From Thermomonas haemolytica (GTDB taxonomy: Bacteria; Pseudomonadota; Gammaproteobacteria; Xanthomonadales; Xanthomonadaceae), in the NCBI RefSeq assembly GCF_004346265.1, contig NZ_SMAP01000010.1:1-64000 (forward strand): 64,000 nucleotides of DNA, in the 5' to 3' direction. The position numbers and the translations under genes were made by a program. Each line of letters opens with the position of its first letter. Position 1 is the first letter of the stretch. This document shows positions 20,691 through 32,193 of this stretch, in pieces. The notes below the pieces were generated by a model, which worked only from the letters and a program-made list of their open reading frames with translations, ran no database searches and was not told where the DNA came from.

Positions 20691-20882
20691 TCAGCCGCCG
20701 CCGCGCACCAGCCACAGGGCGACCAGGCCCAGCATCAGCACCATGCCGCCCACCCGGCGCACCTGCTCGTCGGACAGGTCCAGCATGCGCGCGGCGGTGC
20801 GCTTCCAGGCGCCCGGCGCGGCGAACAGGAACAGGCCTTCCAGCACCGCCACCAGGCACAGCGCGGCCCACAGGTCGGCCAT
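20691..20882 (-). CDS. DUF2065 small inner-membrane protein
   Basis: This 63-residue protein (YjeT type) is predicted to be mostly membrane: one hydrophobic segment at residues 4-22 and a second at about 44-60, with a basic amphipathic stretch between (WKRTAARMLDLSDEQVRRVGG). It starts 3 nt after hflC. DUF2065 genes often follow hflKC, so a link to that membrane complex is plausible, but no biochemical role is known to me. Confidence 0.85.
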   Translation of the reverse strand: MADLWAALCLVAVLEGLFLFAAPGAWKRTAARMLDLSDEQVRRVGGMVLMLGLVALWLVRGGG

Positions 20883-20885
20883 CGG

Positions 20886-21749
20886 TCAGCGGTCGCTGCG
20901 CAGGTATTGCAGGAAGGGGTCGTTGCGGTCCAGCACGATCACGCTGTCGCCGCCGGAGAAGGCCTTGCGGTAGGCCTCCAGGCTGCGCTGGAAGGCGTAG
21001 AAGCCCGGATCGCGCGCGGCCGCCTCGGCATAGATGCGCGCCGCCTCCGCATCGCCCTCGCCGCGCAGCTTCTGCGCGTCGCGCTCGGCCTCGGCCAGGA
21101 TCACCTGCTGGTCGCGGTCGGCGCCGGCGCGGATCTCGTTCGCCTGCTCCTCGCCCTCGGCGCGCAGGCGGCTGGCCACCTGCTGGCGCTGGGCGCGCAT
21201 GCGGTTGTAGACGTCCTCGATCACGCGGCTGTCGGTGGGCAGGTCGAGCTGCTTGATGCGCAGGTCGAGGATGCGGATGCCGAGGGTGGCGGCGCCCTTG
21301 TTGATCACCGCCAGCTGGCTCTTGACGATTTCGGTGCGGTCGCCGGACACCGCCTGCTGCAGGGTGCGCGCGTTGATCTCGTTGCGCAGCGCGTCCTTGA
21401 TGATCGGCGCCAGGCGGTCCACCGCGGCCGATTCGTCGCCGCCGGTGGCGCGGTAGAACGCGCGCGGGTCCTCGATCTTGCCGATCGCGAAGAAATCCAC
21501 GCTGACGTCCTTGCGCTCGGAGGTCAGGTAGCGCTCGGGTTCGGCCGGCAGCACTTGCAGGCGCTGGTCGAACACGCGCGCGGTCTCCACCAGCGGCCAT
21601 TTGAAGTGCAGCCCGGGGCCGATGTTGTCGCGCGACACCCGGCCCAGGTTGAGCACGATCGCGGAGTGGCCTTCGTTGACCACGAACACCGACCCCATCA
21701 GCAGCACCAGCGCGGCGACCACCGCCGCCATCCATGCCGGGAATCTCAT
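20886..21749 (-). CDS. hflC: FtsH-associated membrane protein HflC
   Basis: HflC is a stomatin/prohibitin-family partner of HflK that forms a large cage around FtsH and modulates its proteolysis. The 287-residue protein has one N-terminal signal-anchor (residues 6-24), then an SPFH domain beginning NEGHSAIVLNLG. A long helical region rich in A, E and R (about 165-250) follows. Its start overlaps the hflK stop in ATGA. Confidence 0.96.
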   Translation of the reverse strand: MRFPAWMAAVVAALVLLMGSVFVVNEGHSAIVLNLGRVSRDNIGPGLHFKWPLVETARVFDQRLQVLPAEPERYLTSERKDVSVDFFAIGKIEDPRAFYRATGGDESAAVDRLAPIIKDALRNEINARTLQQAVSGDRTEIVKSQLAVINKGAATLGIRILDLRIKQLDLPTDSRVIEDVYNRMRAQRQQVASRLRAEGEEQANEIRAGADRDQQVILAEAERDAQKLRGEGDAEAARIYAEAAARDPGFYAFQRSLEAYRKAFSGGDSVIVLDRNDPFLQYLRSDR

Positions 21750-22861
21750 CGCACCACCTCCTCACGGCCGGCGGGGCGGCCAGTGCGCGCCGGGCGCGCC
21801 GGGTCGTCGGGGCTGGCCTGCACGGTCGGCGACAGCAGCTCCGGCGCCAGTACCGGCGCGGAGGACGCCGCCGGCGCGGGCTTGCCGGCATCCTGCATCG
21901 GCACGTAGATCAGCTGGCGGCCGTCGCCGCCGACCACCTTGCGGTTCTTCGCCAGCACCTCCTGCACGGTCTCCAGCCACAGGCGCTTGCGGGTCACCTC
22001 GGGGGCGCCCTTGTACTGCGCCACCAGCAGGCTGAAGCGTTCGGCGTCGCCGGTGGCGCGCGCGATCTCGGCGGTCTTGTAGCCTTCCGCCACGGTGCGC
22101 ACGCGCGCCGCCTGGCCGCGCGCCTCGGGCACGATCTTGGCCGCGTAGGCGCGCGATTCGGAGATCAGGCGCTCCTTGTCCTGCTGCGCGCTGTTGACGT
22201 CGTCGAAGGCCGGCTTGACCTGCTGCGGCGGGCGCGCGTCGGGCAGGTTGAGCTCGGTCACCACCAGCCCGGTGCGGTAGGTCTCCAGCGACTTCTGCAG
22301 GCGCTCGCGCGCCGCCACCGCCAGCTGCTCGCGCGCGCCCAGCACGGTGTCGAGGTCGGAGCGGCCGACCTGCTCGCGCACGGTGCTCAGCGCGGCCTGC
22401 TTCAGCACCTCGTCGGCATTGCGGGTGCCGAACAGGTACAGCTTGGGATCGGCCACCCGGTACTGCACGTTGACCGCGACCTCGACGATGTTCTCGTCGC
22501 GGGTCAGGACCGGCACCCGGTCCTCGTAGTTCTTGATCTGGGTGGCGTTGACCTTGACCACGCGCTCGATCGGCCACGGCAGCTTGAGGTTCGGGCCGGG
22601 CTGCATGATGCGGTCGAAGCGGCCGAAGCGCAGGACCACGCCGCGCTGCTGCTCGGCCACCAGCACGAAGCAGTTGAACACCAGCCACAGCGCCAGCAGC
22701 AGGGCGACCCAGCGCAGCGGGTTGCCACCATTGAGGCTGGGCAGGCCGTCGAGGATGCGGCCGAAGCCGCCGCCGGGTTTGCCACCGCCACCGCCACCGG
22801 GCCGGTTCCAGGCCATCCAGATCGCCTTGGGCCCGCGCGGGCCATCGCTTCGTGTCGTCAT
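21746..22861 (-). CDS. hflK: FtsH-associated membrane protein HflK
   Basis: HflK is the larger subunit of the HflKC complex on the periplasmic side of the inner membrane. The 371-residue protein begins with a glycine/proline-rich cytoplasmic tail (GGGGGGKPGGGFG), then a membrane anchor (about residues 49-71). The SPFH domain follows (EQQRGVVLRFGRFD), then a long helical region and a proline/alanine-rich C-terminus. ATG 22861 overlaps the hflX stop. The reading frame upstream is open but lies over hflX. Confidence 0.95.
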   Translation of the reverse strand: MTTRSDGPRGPKAIWMAWNRPGGGGGGKPGGGFGRILDGLPSLNGGNPLRWVALLLALWLVFNCFVLVAEQQRGVVLRFGRFDRIMQPGPNLKLPWPIERVVKVNATQIKNYEDRVPVLTRDENIVEVAVNVQYRVADPKLYLFGTRNADEVLKQAALSTVREQVGRSDLDTVLGAREQLAVAARERLQKSLETYRTGLVVTELNLPDARPPQQVKPAFDDVNSAQQDKERLISESRAYAAKIVPEARGQAARVRTVAEGYKTAEIARATGDAERFSLLVAQYKGAPEVTRKRLWLETVQEVLAKNRKVVGGDGRQLIYVPMQDAGKPAPAASSAPVLAPELLSPTVQASPDDPARPARTGRPAGREEVVR

Positions 22862-24186
22862 GCCGGGGATTCTACGGGATGCTCCGGCGCCGTGGCTGGC
22901 AGGAGGGCGCGCAGCGGGGCGCCGTCGGGCTGCGCGGCCAGGCGCGCGGCCTCGGCCAGCGGCAGGTCGATCCGCAGCAGCCAGCCGTCGGCCGCGTGCT
23001 GCTCGTCGCGCACCGCGCCCAGCGCATGCAGGCGCGCGCGCAGGCGGCCGGCGCTGGTCGGCAGCTGCGCCAGCCCGACCACCCGGCGCAGGCCCAGGCG
23101 CTCGCCCAGCGCCTCGCGCAGGAGGTCGAGGCCAAGCCCGTCGCGGGCCGACAGCCACACCGCCTGGCGGTCGTCGCCGCGGACGTCGATCCGCGGCTGC
23201 GCGCCGTCGATGCGGTCGATCTTGTTGAACACCAGCAGCTGCGGCAGGTCGCCGGCGCCGATCTCGTGCAGCACCGCGTCCACCTGCGCCATGCGCTCCT
23301 CGCGCAGCGGGTCGTCGGCATCGACCACGTGCAGCAGCAGGTCGGCCTCGCGCGCCTCGCTCAGGGTGGAGCGGAACGCGGCCACCAGCTCGTGCGGCAG
23401 GTCGCGCACGAAGCCGACGGTATCGGCCAGCACCACCCCGCCGCCCGGCAGCGCGATCCGGCGCACGGTGGGGTCGAGGGTGGCGAACAGCTGGTCGGCC
23501 GCGTAGGCGTCGGCCCCGGTCAGCGCGTTGAACAGGGTGGACTTGCCGGCGTTGGTATAGCCCACCAGCGCCACCCGCGGCAGCTCGCTGCGCACGCGCG
23601 CGCGGCGCATCTGGGCGTGCTGCACCTCGACCTTCTCCAGGCGCTTCTGCAGCATCTCCATGCGCTTCTGCAGAAGGCGGCGGTCGGTTTCCAACTGGGT
23701 TTCGCCGGGGCCGCGCAGGCCGATGGAACCGCCGCGCTGGCGTTCCAGGTGGGTCCAGCCGCGCACCAGCCGGGTGGCCATGTGCCGCAGCTGGGCCAGC
23801 TCCACCTGCAGCTTGCCCTCGTGGCTGCGCGCGCGCTGGGCGAAGATGTCCAGGATCAGGCCGGTGCGGTCCACCACCCGGCGCTCCAGCGCCTTCTCGA
23901 GGTTGCGCTCCTGCACCGGGGTCAGGGCGTGGTTGACCAGCACCAGGTCGGCGCCGGTGGCCTCGCAGGCCGCCTTCACCTCGTCCAGCTTGCCGCTGCC
24001 GATCAGGATGGAAGGATTGGGGCGGTCGATCCGCGCCGGCACCACCGCGGCCACGCGCGCGCCGGCCGAGCGCGCCAGCTCGGCGAATTCCTCCAGCACG
24101 CCTTCGGCCGGCGGGCCGCCGGCATGGGGCTGGATCAGCAGGGCGTTCTCGCCGCCGCGCGAACGTTCGAACAATTGGGTGGGCAT
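22858..24186 (-). CDS. hflX: Ribosome-associated GTPase HflX
   Basis: HflX is a GTPase that splits stalled or heat-damaged 70S ribosomes. The 442-residue protein has an N-terminal nucleotide-binding-like domain, a helical linker with GGSIGLRGPGETQLETDRR, and the G domain. The G domain shows G1 GYTNAGKST, G3 DTVGF and G4 NKID. The C-terminal domain is complete. It follows hfq by 49 nt in the conserved order miaA-hfq-hflX-hflK-hflC. Confidence 0.96.
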   Translation of the reverse strand: MPTQLFERSRGGENALLIQPHAGGPPAEGVLEEFAELARSAGARVAAVVPARIDRPNPSILIGSGKLDEVKAACEATGADLVLVNHALTPVQERNLEKALERRVVDRTGLILDIFAQRARSHEGKLQVELAQLRHMATRLVRGWTHLERQRGGSIGLRGPGETQLETDRRLLQKRMEMLQKRLEKVEVQHAQMRRARVRSELPRVALVGYTNAGKSTLFNALTGADAYAADQLFATLDPTVRRIALPGGGVVLADTVGFVRDLPHELVAAFRSTLSEAREADLLLHVVDADDPLREERMAQVDAVLHEIGAGDLPQLLVFNKIDRIDGAQPRIDVRGDDRQAVWLSARDGLGLDLLREALGERLGLRRVVGLAQLPTSAGRLRARLHALGAVRDEQHAADGWLLRIDLPLAEAARLAAQPDGAPLRALLPATAPEHPVESPA

Positions 24187-24235
24187 CCCGCCTCAGGTGG
24201 GGCGCCGGGACCAGGATTGCAAGCCCGCGCCGGGC

Positions 24236-24511
24236 TTATTCCGCCTCGGCATGCGGCGCCGGGGCCGCGCCCTCGTCCGCCTCCTGCGCGCCGGCCGCGC
24301 CCAGGCGCACGTTGCGCGCCGGCACCACGGTCGAAATGGCGTGCTTGTAGACCATCTGGCTGACGGTATTGCGCAGCAGGACCACGAACTGGTCGAACGA
24401 TTCGATCGTCCCCTGCAGCTTGATGCCGTTGACCAGGTAGATCGACACCGGCACGCGCTCGCGGCGCAACGCGTTCAGGAACGGATCCTGCAAGGACTGC
24501 GACTTCGACAT
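24236..24511 (-). CDS. hfq: RNA chaperone Hfq
   Basis: Hfq is the hexameric Sm-like protein that pairs small RNAs with mRNAs. The 91-residue protein starts [20 protein letters not shown] and shows Sm1 and Sm2 (VYKHAIST). The proximal-face residues QDPFLN and YKHAIS are conserved. The C-terminal tail (residues 67-91) is short, acidic and alanine-rich. ATG 24511 has GGGGAA upstream. The 142-nt gap before it contains a GC-rich stem-loop but no promoter I can support. Confidence 0.97.
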   Translation of the reverse strand: MSKSQSLQDPFLNALRRERVPVSIYLVNGIKLQGTIESFDQFVVLLRNTVSQMVYKHAISTVVPARNVRLGAAGAQEADEGAAPAPHAEAE

Positions 24512-24653
24512 GGATTCCCCGTGGCTGTCGTGTGTTGTTGTTGGTATGACGTGAGCCGATGCCCGTGGGCGTTCCCCGACCCCGCGCCCGTCCGGCAGCG
24601 GCGGGCCGGTCGATGTTAGCGCAGTCCGCCGCCGCCGCACACCTGCGGCGTGC

Positions 24654-25616
24654 TCATCCGCCGCGCGGGCCGAGGAAGGCGTCCACCGCCGCATCCAGCG
24701 CCGCGGCCTGGCCCGCGGGATCGAACCAGCGCGCGTCCAGCTCCCCGCGCAGCCAGGTGTACTGACGCTTGGCCAGCTGGCGGGTAGCGGCGATGGCGCG
24801 CGCGCGGAACTCGGCGGGCGAAGAGGCGCCCTCGAGGTGCTCCCACGCCTGGCGGTAGCCCACCGCGCGCAGCGCCGGCAGCTCCAACGGCTGCGGATGC
24901 GCGCGTAGTTCCGGCAGGGCACGCAGGGCGCGTACTTCTTCGAGGAAGCCAGCCGTCAGCATCGCGTCGAAGCGGGCCTCGATGCGCGCATGCAGGAGCG
25001 CCCGCTGCGGCGGCGCCAGCACCAGCTTCAGCACCCGCAGCGGCAGCCGCGCCGTGCGCGCGTTGCGCTGCCAGTCGCTGATCGCGCGCCCGCTCAGGCG
25101 GTACACCTCGAGCGCGCGCTGGATGCGCTGGGCATCGGTGGCGTGGATGCGCGCGGCGGCCTCCGGATCGACCCGCGCCAGCTCCGCATGCAGCGCGGCC
25201 CAGCCGCGTTCGGCGCCCTCCGCGGCCAACGCGGCGCGCACGCCGGGGTCGGCCTCCGGCATCTCCGACAAGCCCTCCAGCAGGGCGCGGAAGTACAGCC
25301 CGGTGCCGCCGGCCAGCACCGGCAGCCGCCCGCGCGCGAGGATGCCGTCGATCGCCGCACGCGCCGCCCGCGCGAAGTCCGCCGCCGAGAACGCCTGCCA
25401 CGGGTGGCACACATCGACCAGATGATGCGGAACCTGCGCGCGTTCGTCCGCGGTCGGCTTGGCCGCGCCGATGTCCAGCCCGCGATAGACCAGCGCGGAA
25501 TCGACGCTGACGATCTCGCCGCCCAGCCGCTGCGCCAGCGCGATGGCATAGGCGCTCTTGCCCGACGCGGTCGGGCCCATCAGCGCGATCGCAGGCGGGC
25601 GGCGGTCGGCGGACAT
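24654..25616 (-). CDS. miaA: tRNA dimethylallyltransferase
   Basis: MiaA adds a dimethylallyl group to A37 of tRNAs that read U-starting codons. The 320-residue protein has the P-loop GPTASGKS (residues 14-21), then [18 protein letters not shown], which provides the catalytic Asp and substrate contacts, HHLVDV, and [15 protein letters not shown]. The tRNA-binding C-terminal part, with [12 protein letters not shown], is complete. The frame stays open far upstream, but that part is antisense-like shadow of the permease gene; ATG 25616 is the natural start, 8 nt after the permease. Confidence 0.96.
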   Translation of the reverse strand: MSADRRPPAIALMGPTASGKSAYAIALAQRLGGEIVSVDSALVYRGLDIGAAKPTADERAQVPHHLVDVCHPWQAFSAADFARAARAAIDGILARGRLPVLAGGTGLYFRALLEGLSEMPEADPGVRAALAAEGAERGWAALHAELARVDPEAAARIHATDAQRIQRALEVYRLSGRAISDWQRNARTARLPLRVLKLVLAPPQRALLHARIEARFDAMLTAGFLEEVRALRALPELRAHPQPLELPALRAVGYRQAWEHLEGASSPAEFRARAIAATRQLAKRQYTWLRGELDARWFDPAGQAAALDAAVDAFLGPRGG

Positions 25617-25624
25617 GCGCCGGC

Positions 25625-27064
25625 TCAGGCGTCGCGGCCCTGGCCCAGCAGGCTGTGGCGGCGCGCGTAGGCCAGGTACACCAGCAGGCCGACGCCGTTC
25701 CAGGCCAGGCACCACAGCTGGGTGCGCTGCGGCAGGCTCAGGAACAGGTAGATACAGCCGAGGATCGCCAGCGGGCCGACCAGCCACGCCCACGGGGTGC
25801 GGAACACGCGCGGGCGCGCCGGGTCGCGCACACGCAGCACCAGCAGGCACACCGCCACCGCGGTGAAGGCGATCAGGGTGCCGGCATTGGCCAGCGCGGC
25901 GATCTCGTCCAGCCGCGCCACCCCGGCCAGGGCGGCGGTCAGCAGCGCGGTGAACACGGTGATCGCCACCGGGGTGCCGCGCGGCCCCACCTTCGACAGC
26001 CCGCGCGGCAGCAGGCCGTCGCGCGACATCACGAAGAAGATCCGGCTCTGGCCGTAGAAGAACGCCAGCAGCACGGTCGGCAGCGCCACGATGGCGACGA
26101 TCCCGATCGCCAGCGCCGCCGTCGGATGGCCCAGTTGGCGCATGATCAGCGCCAGCGGCTCGGCGCTCTTGCCGAACACCGTAAACGGCATCGCACCTAC
26201 CGCCGCCAACGCCACCAGCAGGTAGATCAGGGTGCAGCCGACCATCGAGCCGACGATCCCGATCGACAGGTTGCGGCCCGGGTCCTTGGTTTCCTCGGCG
26301 GCGGTGGAGATCGCATCGAAGCCGTAGAAGGCGAAGAAGATGATCGCGGCCGCCGCCATCACCCCGCGCTCCACCCCGCCCGCGTCCACCGACTTGGCGA
26401 AGCCGTAGGGCATGAACGGATGCAGGTTGGCCGGGTCGAACGCCGGCAGCGCCACCGCCACGAACACCGCCAGTGCCACCAGCTTGAGCACCACCAGCAC
26501 CGCGTTCACGGTGGCGCTTTCGCGGGTGCCAATGAGCAACGCGCCCGCTACCGCGAAGGTGATGCCGATCGCCGGCAGGTTGATCAGCCCACCTTCCACG
26601 TGCGGGCCCGCGGCCAGCGCCGGCGGCAGCATCACCGCCCAGCCGGTGTGCTGCTGCACCCAGCCGAGGAACCCGACGAAATACCCGGACCAGCCCACCG
26701 CCACCGTGCTCACCACCAGGGTGTATTCCAGCACCAGGCTCCAGCCCACCACCCAGGCGATCAGCTCGCCCAGTACCGCGTAGCTGTAGGTGTAGGCGCT
26801 GCCGGCGGCCGGCATCAGTGTGGACAGTTCGGCATAGGCCAGCGCCGCGCAGGCGCAGACCACGCCGGCGATGACGAACGACAGCAGCACCGCCGGCCCC
26901 GCCTTGTCGGCACCGACCCCGATCAGGGTGTAGATGCCGGTGCCGACGATCGCGCCGATCCCCAGCGCCACCAGGTGCGGCCAGCCCAGGGTGGGCACCA
27001 GCCGCCGCCCGGCTTCGTGCACCGTCACCTGGTCGATGTCCTTGCGTCGCAGCCACGCCTGCAT
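25625..27064 (-). CDS. APC-superfamily amino-acid permease
   Basis: This 479-residue integral membrane protein has about twelve to thirteen hydrophobic helices. The first helix carries the APC substrate motif [15 protein letters not shown] (residues 35-49), and the family signature [10 protein letters not shown] follows helix 6. It most resembles the cationic amino-acid transporter branch (YfnA/CAT-like). The substrate cannot be told from the sequence. It sits upstream of miaA with an 8-nt gap and is divergent from the alkB-like gene. Confidence 0.88.
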   Translation of the reverse strand: MQAWLRRKDIDQVTVHEAGRRLVPTLGWPHLVALGIGAIVGTGIYTLIGVGADKAGPAVLLSFVIAGVVCACAALAYAELSTLMPAAGSAYTYSYAVLGELIAWVVGWSLVLEYTLVVSTVAVGWSGYFVGFLGWVQQHTGWAVMLPPALAAGPHVEGGLINLPAIGITFAVAGALLIGTRESATVNAVLVVLKLVALAVFVAVALPAFDPANLHPFMPYGFAKSVDAGGVERGVMAAAAIIFFAFYGFDAISTAAEETKDPGRNLSIGIVGSMVGCTLIYLLVALAAVGAMPFTVFGKSAEPLALIMRQLGHPTAALAIGIVAIVALPTVLLAFFYGQSRIFFVMSRDGLLPRGLSKVGPRGTPVAITVFTALLTAALAGVARLDEIAALANAGTLIAFTAVAVCLLVLRVRDPARPRVFRTPWAWLVGPLAILGCIYLFLSLPQRTQLWCLAWNGVGLLVYLAYARRHSLLGQGRDA

Positions 27065-27187
27065 ATGCGGTCACCCCTTGGGAAAGTCGCCCGGCAGTGT
27101 GCCGGATCGCCCCCGGCGTTGCATCCCGCCCGCGCGCGCCGCGCTGGCGCTAGGATGCGTCCCGGTGCCCTCCAAGGAACCGCCGCC

Positions 27188-28267
27188 ATGCCCGCCTGGA
27201 AACGTTATGGCTTCCTCGCCGTGTTCGCGGTCCCCGCCTTGCTGCCGCTGTCGGCCTGGCTGGGAACCCGCAGCGGACATCCCGACCTGCTGGCCTGGCT
27301 GCCGCTGTTCGCGCTGTTCGTGCTGCTGCCACTGGCCGACCTCGCGCTCGGACACGATCCGCGCAATCCTCCGCCGCAGGACGCGTCCACCCTAGCGCAC
27401 GACCGCTGGTTTCGCGGCCTCACCCTGCTGGCCGTGCCGGTGCAATACGCGACGTTGGCCTGGGCGCTGTGGTACTGGACCGACGCCGAGTTCGGCATCG
27501 CAGGCCAGCTGGGCTGGCTGCTCTCGCTGGGCGTGGTGGGCGGCGTGCTGGCGATCAATACCGCGCACGAGCTCATCCATAAGGACAACCGGCTGGAACG
27601 CCTGGCCGGCGGGTTGCTGCTGGCCAGCGTCGGCTACTACGGCTTCAAGGTGGAACACATCCGCGGCCACCACGTGCATGTCTCCACGCCGCAGGATGCC
27701 TCCAGCGCGCGCTTCGGGCAGTCGCTCTGGCACTTCCTGCCGCGCGCCCTGCTGCGCAATACCGCCAATGCCTGGCACCTGGAGGCGCAGCGCCTGCGCC
27801 GGCTTGGCAAACCATGGTGGCACTGGCGCAATGAACTGCTCGGCTGGAGCGTGCTGTGGTTGGCACTGGCCGCGGCAAGCCTGGCCTGGCTGGGCGCATG
27901 GGGCCTGCTCGGCTTCCTCGCGCAAGGGCTTATCGCCGCCTGCACGCTGGAGATCATCAACTACATCGAGCACTACGGGCTGGAGCGCAGGCGGCTGGCG
28001 GACGGCCGCTACGAGCGCACCACCCACCTGCACAGCTGGAACGCCGACTTCGCCCTGACCAACCTGCTGCTGTTCCATCTGCAGCGCCACTCCGACCACC
28101 ACGCGCATGCGGCGCGCCGCTACCAGGTGCTGCTGCACCATCCGGACAGCCCGCAGCTGCCGGCCGGCTATGCCACGATGTTCGTGCTCGCGCTGATGCC
28201 ACCGCTGTGGTTCCGGATCATGCATCCGCGCCTGGCGCACTGGCGCGCGGGCCAGGCCGCGGACTGA
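27188..28267 (+). CDS. alkB: AlkB-type alkane 1-monooxygenase
   Basis: AlkB is a membrane di-iron enzyme that hydroxylates the terminal carbon of alkanes with electrons from rubredoxin. The 359-residue product carries all histidine clusters of the family: HELIH (127-131), EHIRGHH (156-162), LQRHSDHH (298-305), and the characteristic NYIEHYG (258-264). Hydrophobic segments at about 8-25, 35-52, 76-95, 107-123, 218-240 and 240-257 anchor it in the inner membrane. No rubredoxin, rubredoxin reductase or AlkS-type regulator is adjacent. A related hydroxylase with another hydrophobic substrate is possible. Confidence 0.87.
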   Translation: MPAWKRYGFLAVFAVPALLPLSAWLGTRSGHPDLLAWLPLFALFVLLPLADLALGHDPRNPPPQDASTLAHDRWFRGLTLLAVPVQYATLAWALWYWTDAEFGIAGQLGWLLSLGVVGGVLAINTAHELIHKDNRLERLAGGLLLASVGYYGFKVEHIRGHHVHVSTPQDASSARFGQSLWHFLPRALLRNTANAWHLEAQRLRRLGKPWWHWRNELLGWSVLWLALAAASLAWLGAWGLLGFLAQGLIAACTLEIINYIEHYGLERRRLADGRYERTTHLHSWNADFALTNLLLFHLQRHSDHHAHAARRYQVLLHHPDSPQLPAGYATMFVLALMPPLWFRIMHPRLAHWRAGQAAD

Positions 28268-28271
28268 ACGC

Positions 28272-29165
28272 CTACTCCGGCCAGGCGATCTCCACGCGCG
28301 CCGGCGCCTGGCGCGGCGTCGGCACCGCGGCGACGGCGGCCCAGACCTTCAGCGCATCCACAGTCGCGGCCACATCGTGGGTGCGCACCAGCATGGCGCC
28401 GTTTTGCACGGCGATCAGATGCGCGGCAAGCGAACCGGGCATGCGCGCGCGCGGGTCCTCGCGCCCGGTCAGCTCGCCGATGCTGCGCTTGCGCGACAGC
28501 CCGGCCAGCACCGGCACGCCGAGCTCGGTGAAGCGCCGCAGCTGCGCCAGCAGTTGCAGATTGTGGGCGGTGGTCTTCCCGAAGCCGAAACCGGGATCGA
28601 CCACGATCCGGCGGCGTTCGATCCCCGCCATCTCGCAGGCGAAGATGCGCTCGGCCAGGAAGCGGTGCACCTCGCCCACCACGTCGTCGTAGTGCGGGGC
28701 CTCCTGCATGTCGCGCGGCTGCCCCTGCATGTGCATCAGCACCACCGACACGCCCAGCTCCGCAGCCGCCTCCAGCGCGCCCGCGCCGCGCAGCGCCTGG
28801 ACGTCGTTGATCATGCCGGCGCCCGCGGCCACCGCGGCGCGCATCACCTCGGCATGGCGGGTGTCGATGCTGATCGGCACCGCGACCTGCGCGGCCAGCT
28901 CTTCGATCACCGGCAGCACCCGCCGCAGCTCCTCTTCGACCGGCACCGGCGCGGCGCCCGGGCGGGTGGATTCGCCGCCGACGTCGAGCAGGTCGGCGCC
29001 CTCCTCCACCAGGCGCAGGCCGTGCGCGATGGCCGCGCCCGCGTCGAAGTGCTCTCCGCCATCGGAGAACGAATCCGGGGTGACGTTGACGACGCCCATC
29101 ACCCGCGGGCGGTCGAGCGTGAGCCGGCGTCCGTGGCAATCGAGCTGCGGGCTGGTATCGAACAT
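28272..29165 (-). CDS. folP: Dihydropteroate synthase
   Basis: FolP joins p-aminobenzoate to the pterin diphosphate in folate synthesis and is the sulfonamide target. The 297-residue TIM barrel shows MGVVNVTPDSFSDGG, GGESTRPGA, ISIDTRH, INDVQAL, DPGFGFGKT and AGLSRKRSIGE. ATG 29165 was chosen since homologues start close to MFDTSPQLDCHGR. A strong hairpin lies between it and ftsH. It converges on the alkB-like gene with only 4 nt between stops. Confidence 0.96.
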   Translation of the reverse strand: MFDTSPQLDCHGRRLTLDRPRVMGVVNVTPDSFSDGGEHFDAGAAIAHGLRLVEEGADLLDVGGESTRPGAAPVPVEEELRRVLPVIEELAAQVAVPISIDTRHAEVMRAAVAAGAGMINDVQALRGAGALEAAAELGVSVVLMHMQGQPRDMQEAPHYDDVVGEVHRFLAERIFACEMAGIERRRIVVDPGFGFGKTTAHNLQLLAQLRRFTELGVPVLAGLSRKRSIGELTGREDPRARMPGSLAAHLIAVQNGAMLVRTHDVAATVDALKVWAAVAAVPTPRQAPARVEIAWPE

Positions 29166-29181
29166 GGGGTTCTGAAAACGC

Positions 29182-29209
29182 GAAAGGCCAGAGCGGACTC
29201 TGGCCTTTC
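29182..29209 (-). terminator. Terminator-like hairpin between ftsH and folP
   Basis: GAAAGGCCAGAG (29182-29193) and CTCTGGCCTTTC (29198-29209) form a perfect 12-bp stem with a 4-nt loop. The minus strand continues GCGTTTTCAG. It ends 17 nt before the folP start, so it either ends ftsH transcription or lets only part of it through to folP. Confidence 0.7.
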
Positions 29210-29232
29210 CGTGGCGTTCCGGCAAGCGGCGG

Positions 29233-31125
<1,893 letters not shown>

Positions 31126-31150
31126 GGTGTCCTCTGGCCTTCCTTCCGCA

Positions 31151-31813
31151 TCACTTCATCTGCGCCAGCTTGCCGGTGGCCAGCGCGTACACCTCGGGCG
31201 AGCGCCTGCGCGACGCCGCCGGTTTGCGGATCACCACCTTGGCATAGCGCCGCCGCAGCTCCCGCAGGTAATCGTCCGAACCCGTTCCCTGGAACAGCTT
31301 GATCAGGAACGTACCACCGGTGCGGAGCTGGCCGTCGGCGAACTCCATGGCCAACTCGGCCAGGTGCATCGCGCGCGGCTGGTCCACCGCCTCCACCCCG
31401 CTTTTATTGGGGGCCATGTCGGACAACACAAGGTCCACCGCATCGCCGCCCAGCAGGGCCAGCAACTGCGATAGGACGGCATCGTCCCTGAAGTCACCGT
31501 GAAGGAACTCGACCCCGGCCAGCGCCGGCATCTCCAGGATGTCGCTGGCGATCACCCGGCCGCGGCGGGCACCGGGCGGCAGGGCCTGCTCCAGGCGGTC
31601 CAGCTCCTGGCGCACCCACTGCGACCAGCCGCCGGGCGCGGCGCCGAGGTCCACCACCACCATTCCCGGCTTGAGCAGGCGGTCGCGCTCGGCCAGCTCC
31701 TCCAGCTTGTAGGCCGCCCGCGAGCGCATGCCCTCGGCCTGCGCCTTCTTCACGAAGGGGTCGGAAAAATGCTCTTTGAGCCAGCGCTGGCTGGATTTGC
31801 TGCGGGTGGCCAT
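31151..31813 (-). CDS. rlmE: 23S rRNA 2'-O-ribose U2552 methyltransferase
   Basis: RlmE (FtsJ/RrmJ) methylates U2552 of 23S rRNA late in 50S assembly. The 220-residue protein has the SAM-binding [12 protein letters not shown] and the SDMAPNKSG segment, which holds a catalytic Asp. The Lys and Glu of the K-D-K-E tetrad are in plausible places. It is divergent from yhbY, another ribosome-assembly gene, with a 71-nt shared upstream region. Confidence 0.96.
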   Translation of the reverse strand: MATRSKSSQRWLKEHFSDPFVKKAQAEGMRSRAAYKLEELAERDRLLKPGMVVVDLGAAPGGWSQWVRQELDRLEQALPPGARRGRVIASDILEMPALAGVEFLHGDFRDDAVLSQLLALLGGDAVDLVLSDMAPNKSGVEAVDQPRAMHLAELAMEFADGQLRTGGTFLIKLFQGTGSDDYLRELRRRYAKVVIRKPAASRRRSPEVYALATGKLAQMK

Positions 31814-31884
31814 GGCCGCCGACGGCGCGGGGGAAGGTGCCGCATGATACCCTGCACGCCCCTGATTATCCGCCCGCGTGCCGC

Positions 31885-32190
31885 ATGCCGATTGCCCTGA
31901 CCAATGCCCAGATCCGTTTCCTGCGCGGGCAGGCGCACGACCTGAGGGCGATGCTGCAGGTCGGCGGCAAGGGCATCCGCGACGCGCTGGTGGCGGAAGT
32001 CGGGCTGGCGCTGGAGCACCACGAGCTGATCAAGGTCAAGGTCACCGGCGAGGACCGCGACGCGCGCGACGCCATGATCGCCGACCTGGTCGCGCGCACC
32101 GACGCGGTGCTGGTGCAGCGGATCGGGCATACCGCGGTGCTGTACCGGCCGTCCAAGGAGAAGCGGCAGATCGTGCTGCCGCGCGCCTGA
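31885..32190 (+). CDS. yhbY: CRM-domain RNA-binding protein YhbY
   Basis: YhbY binds pre-50S ribosomal particles. The 101-residue product is a single CRM domain with the conserved GGKGI loop (GxxG) and [11 protein letters not shown]. The start at ATG 31885 matches the family start [18 protein letters not shown]. The DUF498 gene follows 3 nt later and is probably co-transcribed. Confidence 0.93.
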   Translation: MPIALTNAQIRFLRGQAHDLRAMLQVGGKGIRDALVAEVGLALEHHELIKVKVTGEDRDARDAMIADLVARTDAVLVQRIGHTAVLYRPSKEKRQIVLPRA

Positions 32191-32193
32191 GCC

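Noticed and set aside
17121-21908. A plus-strand open frame of about 1600 codons opposite recC and hflC
   Set aside because: Same compositional artefact: no domain, no ribosome binding site, and the opposite strand carries clear RecC and HflC proteins.
24654-27074. A single long minus-strand frame that would fuse MiaA to 486 upstream residues
   Set aside because: The upstream part is the permease gene read in another frame; the natural MiaA start at 25616 fits the family.
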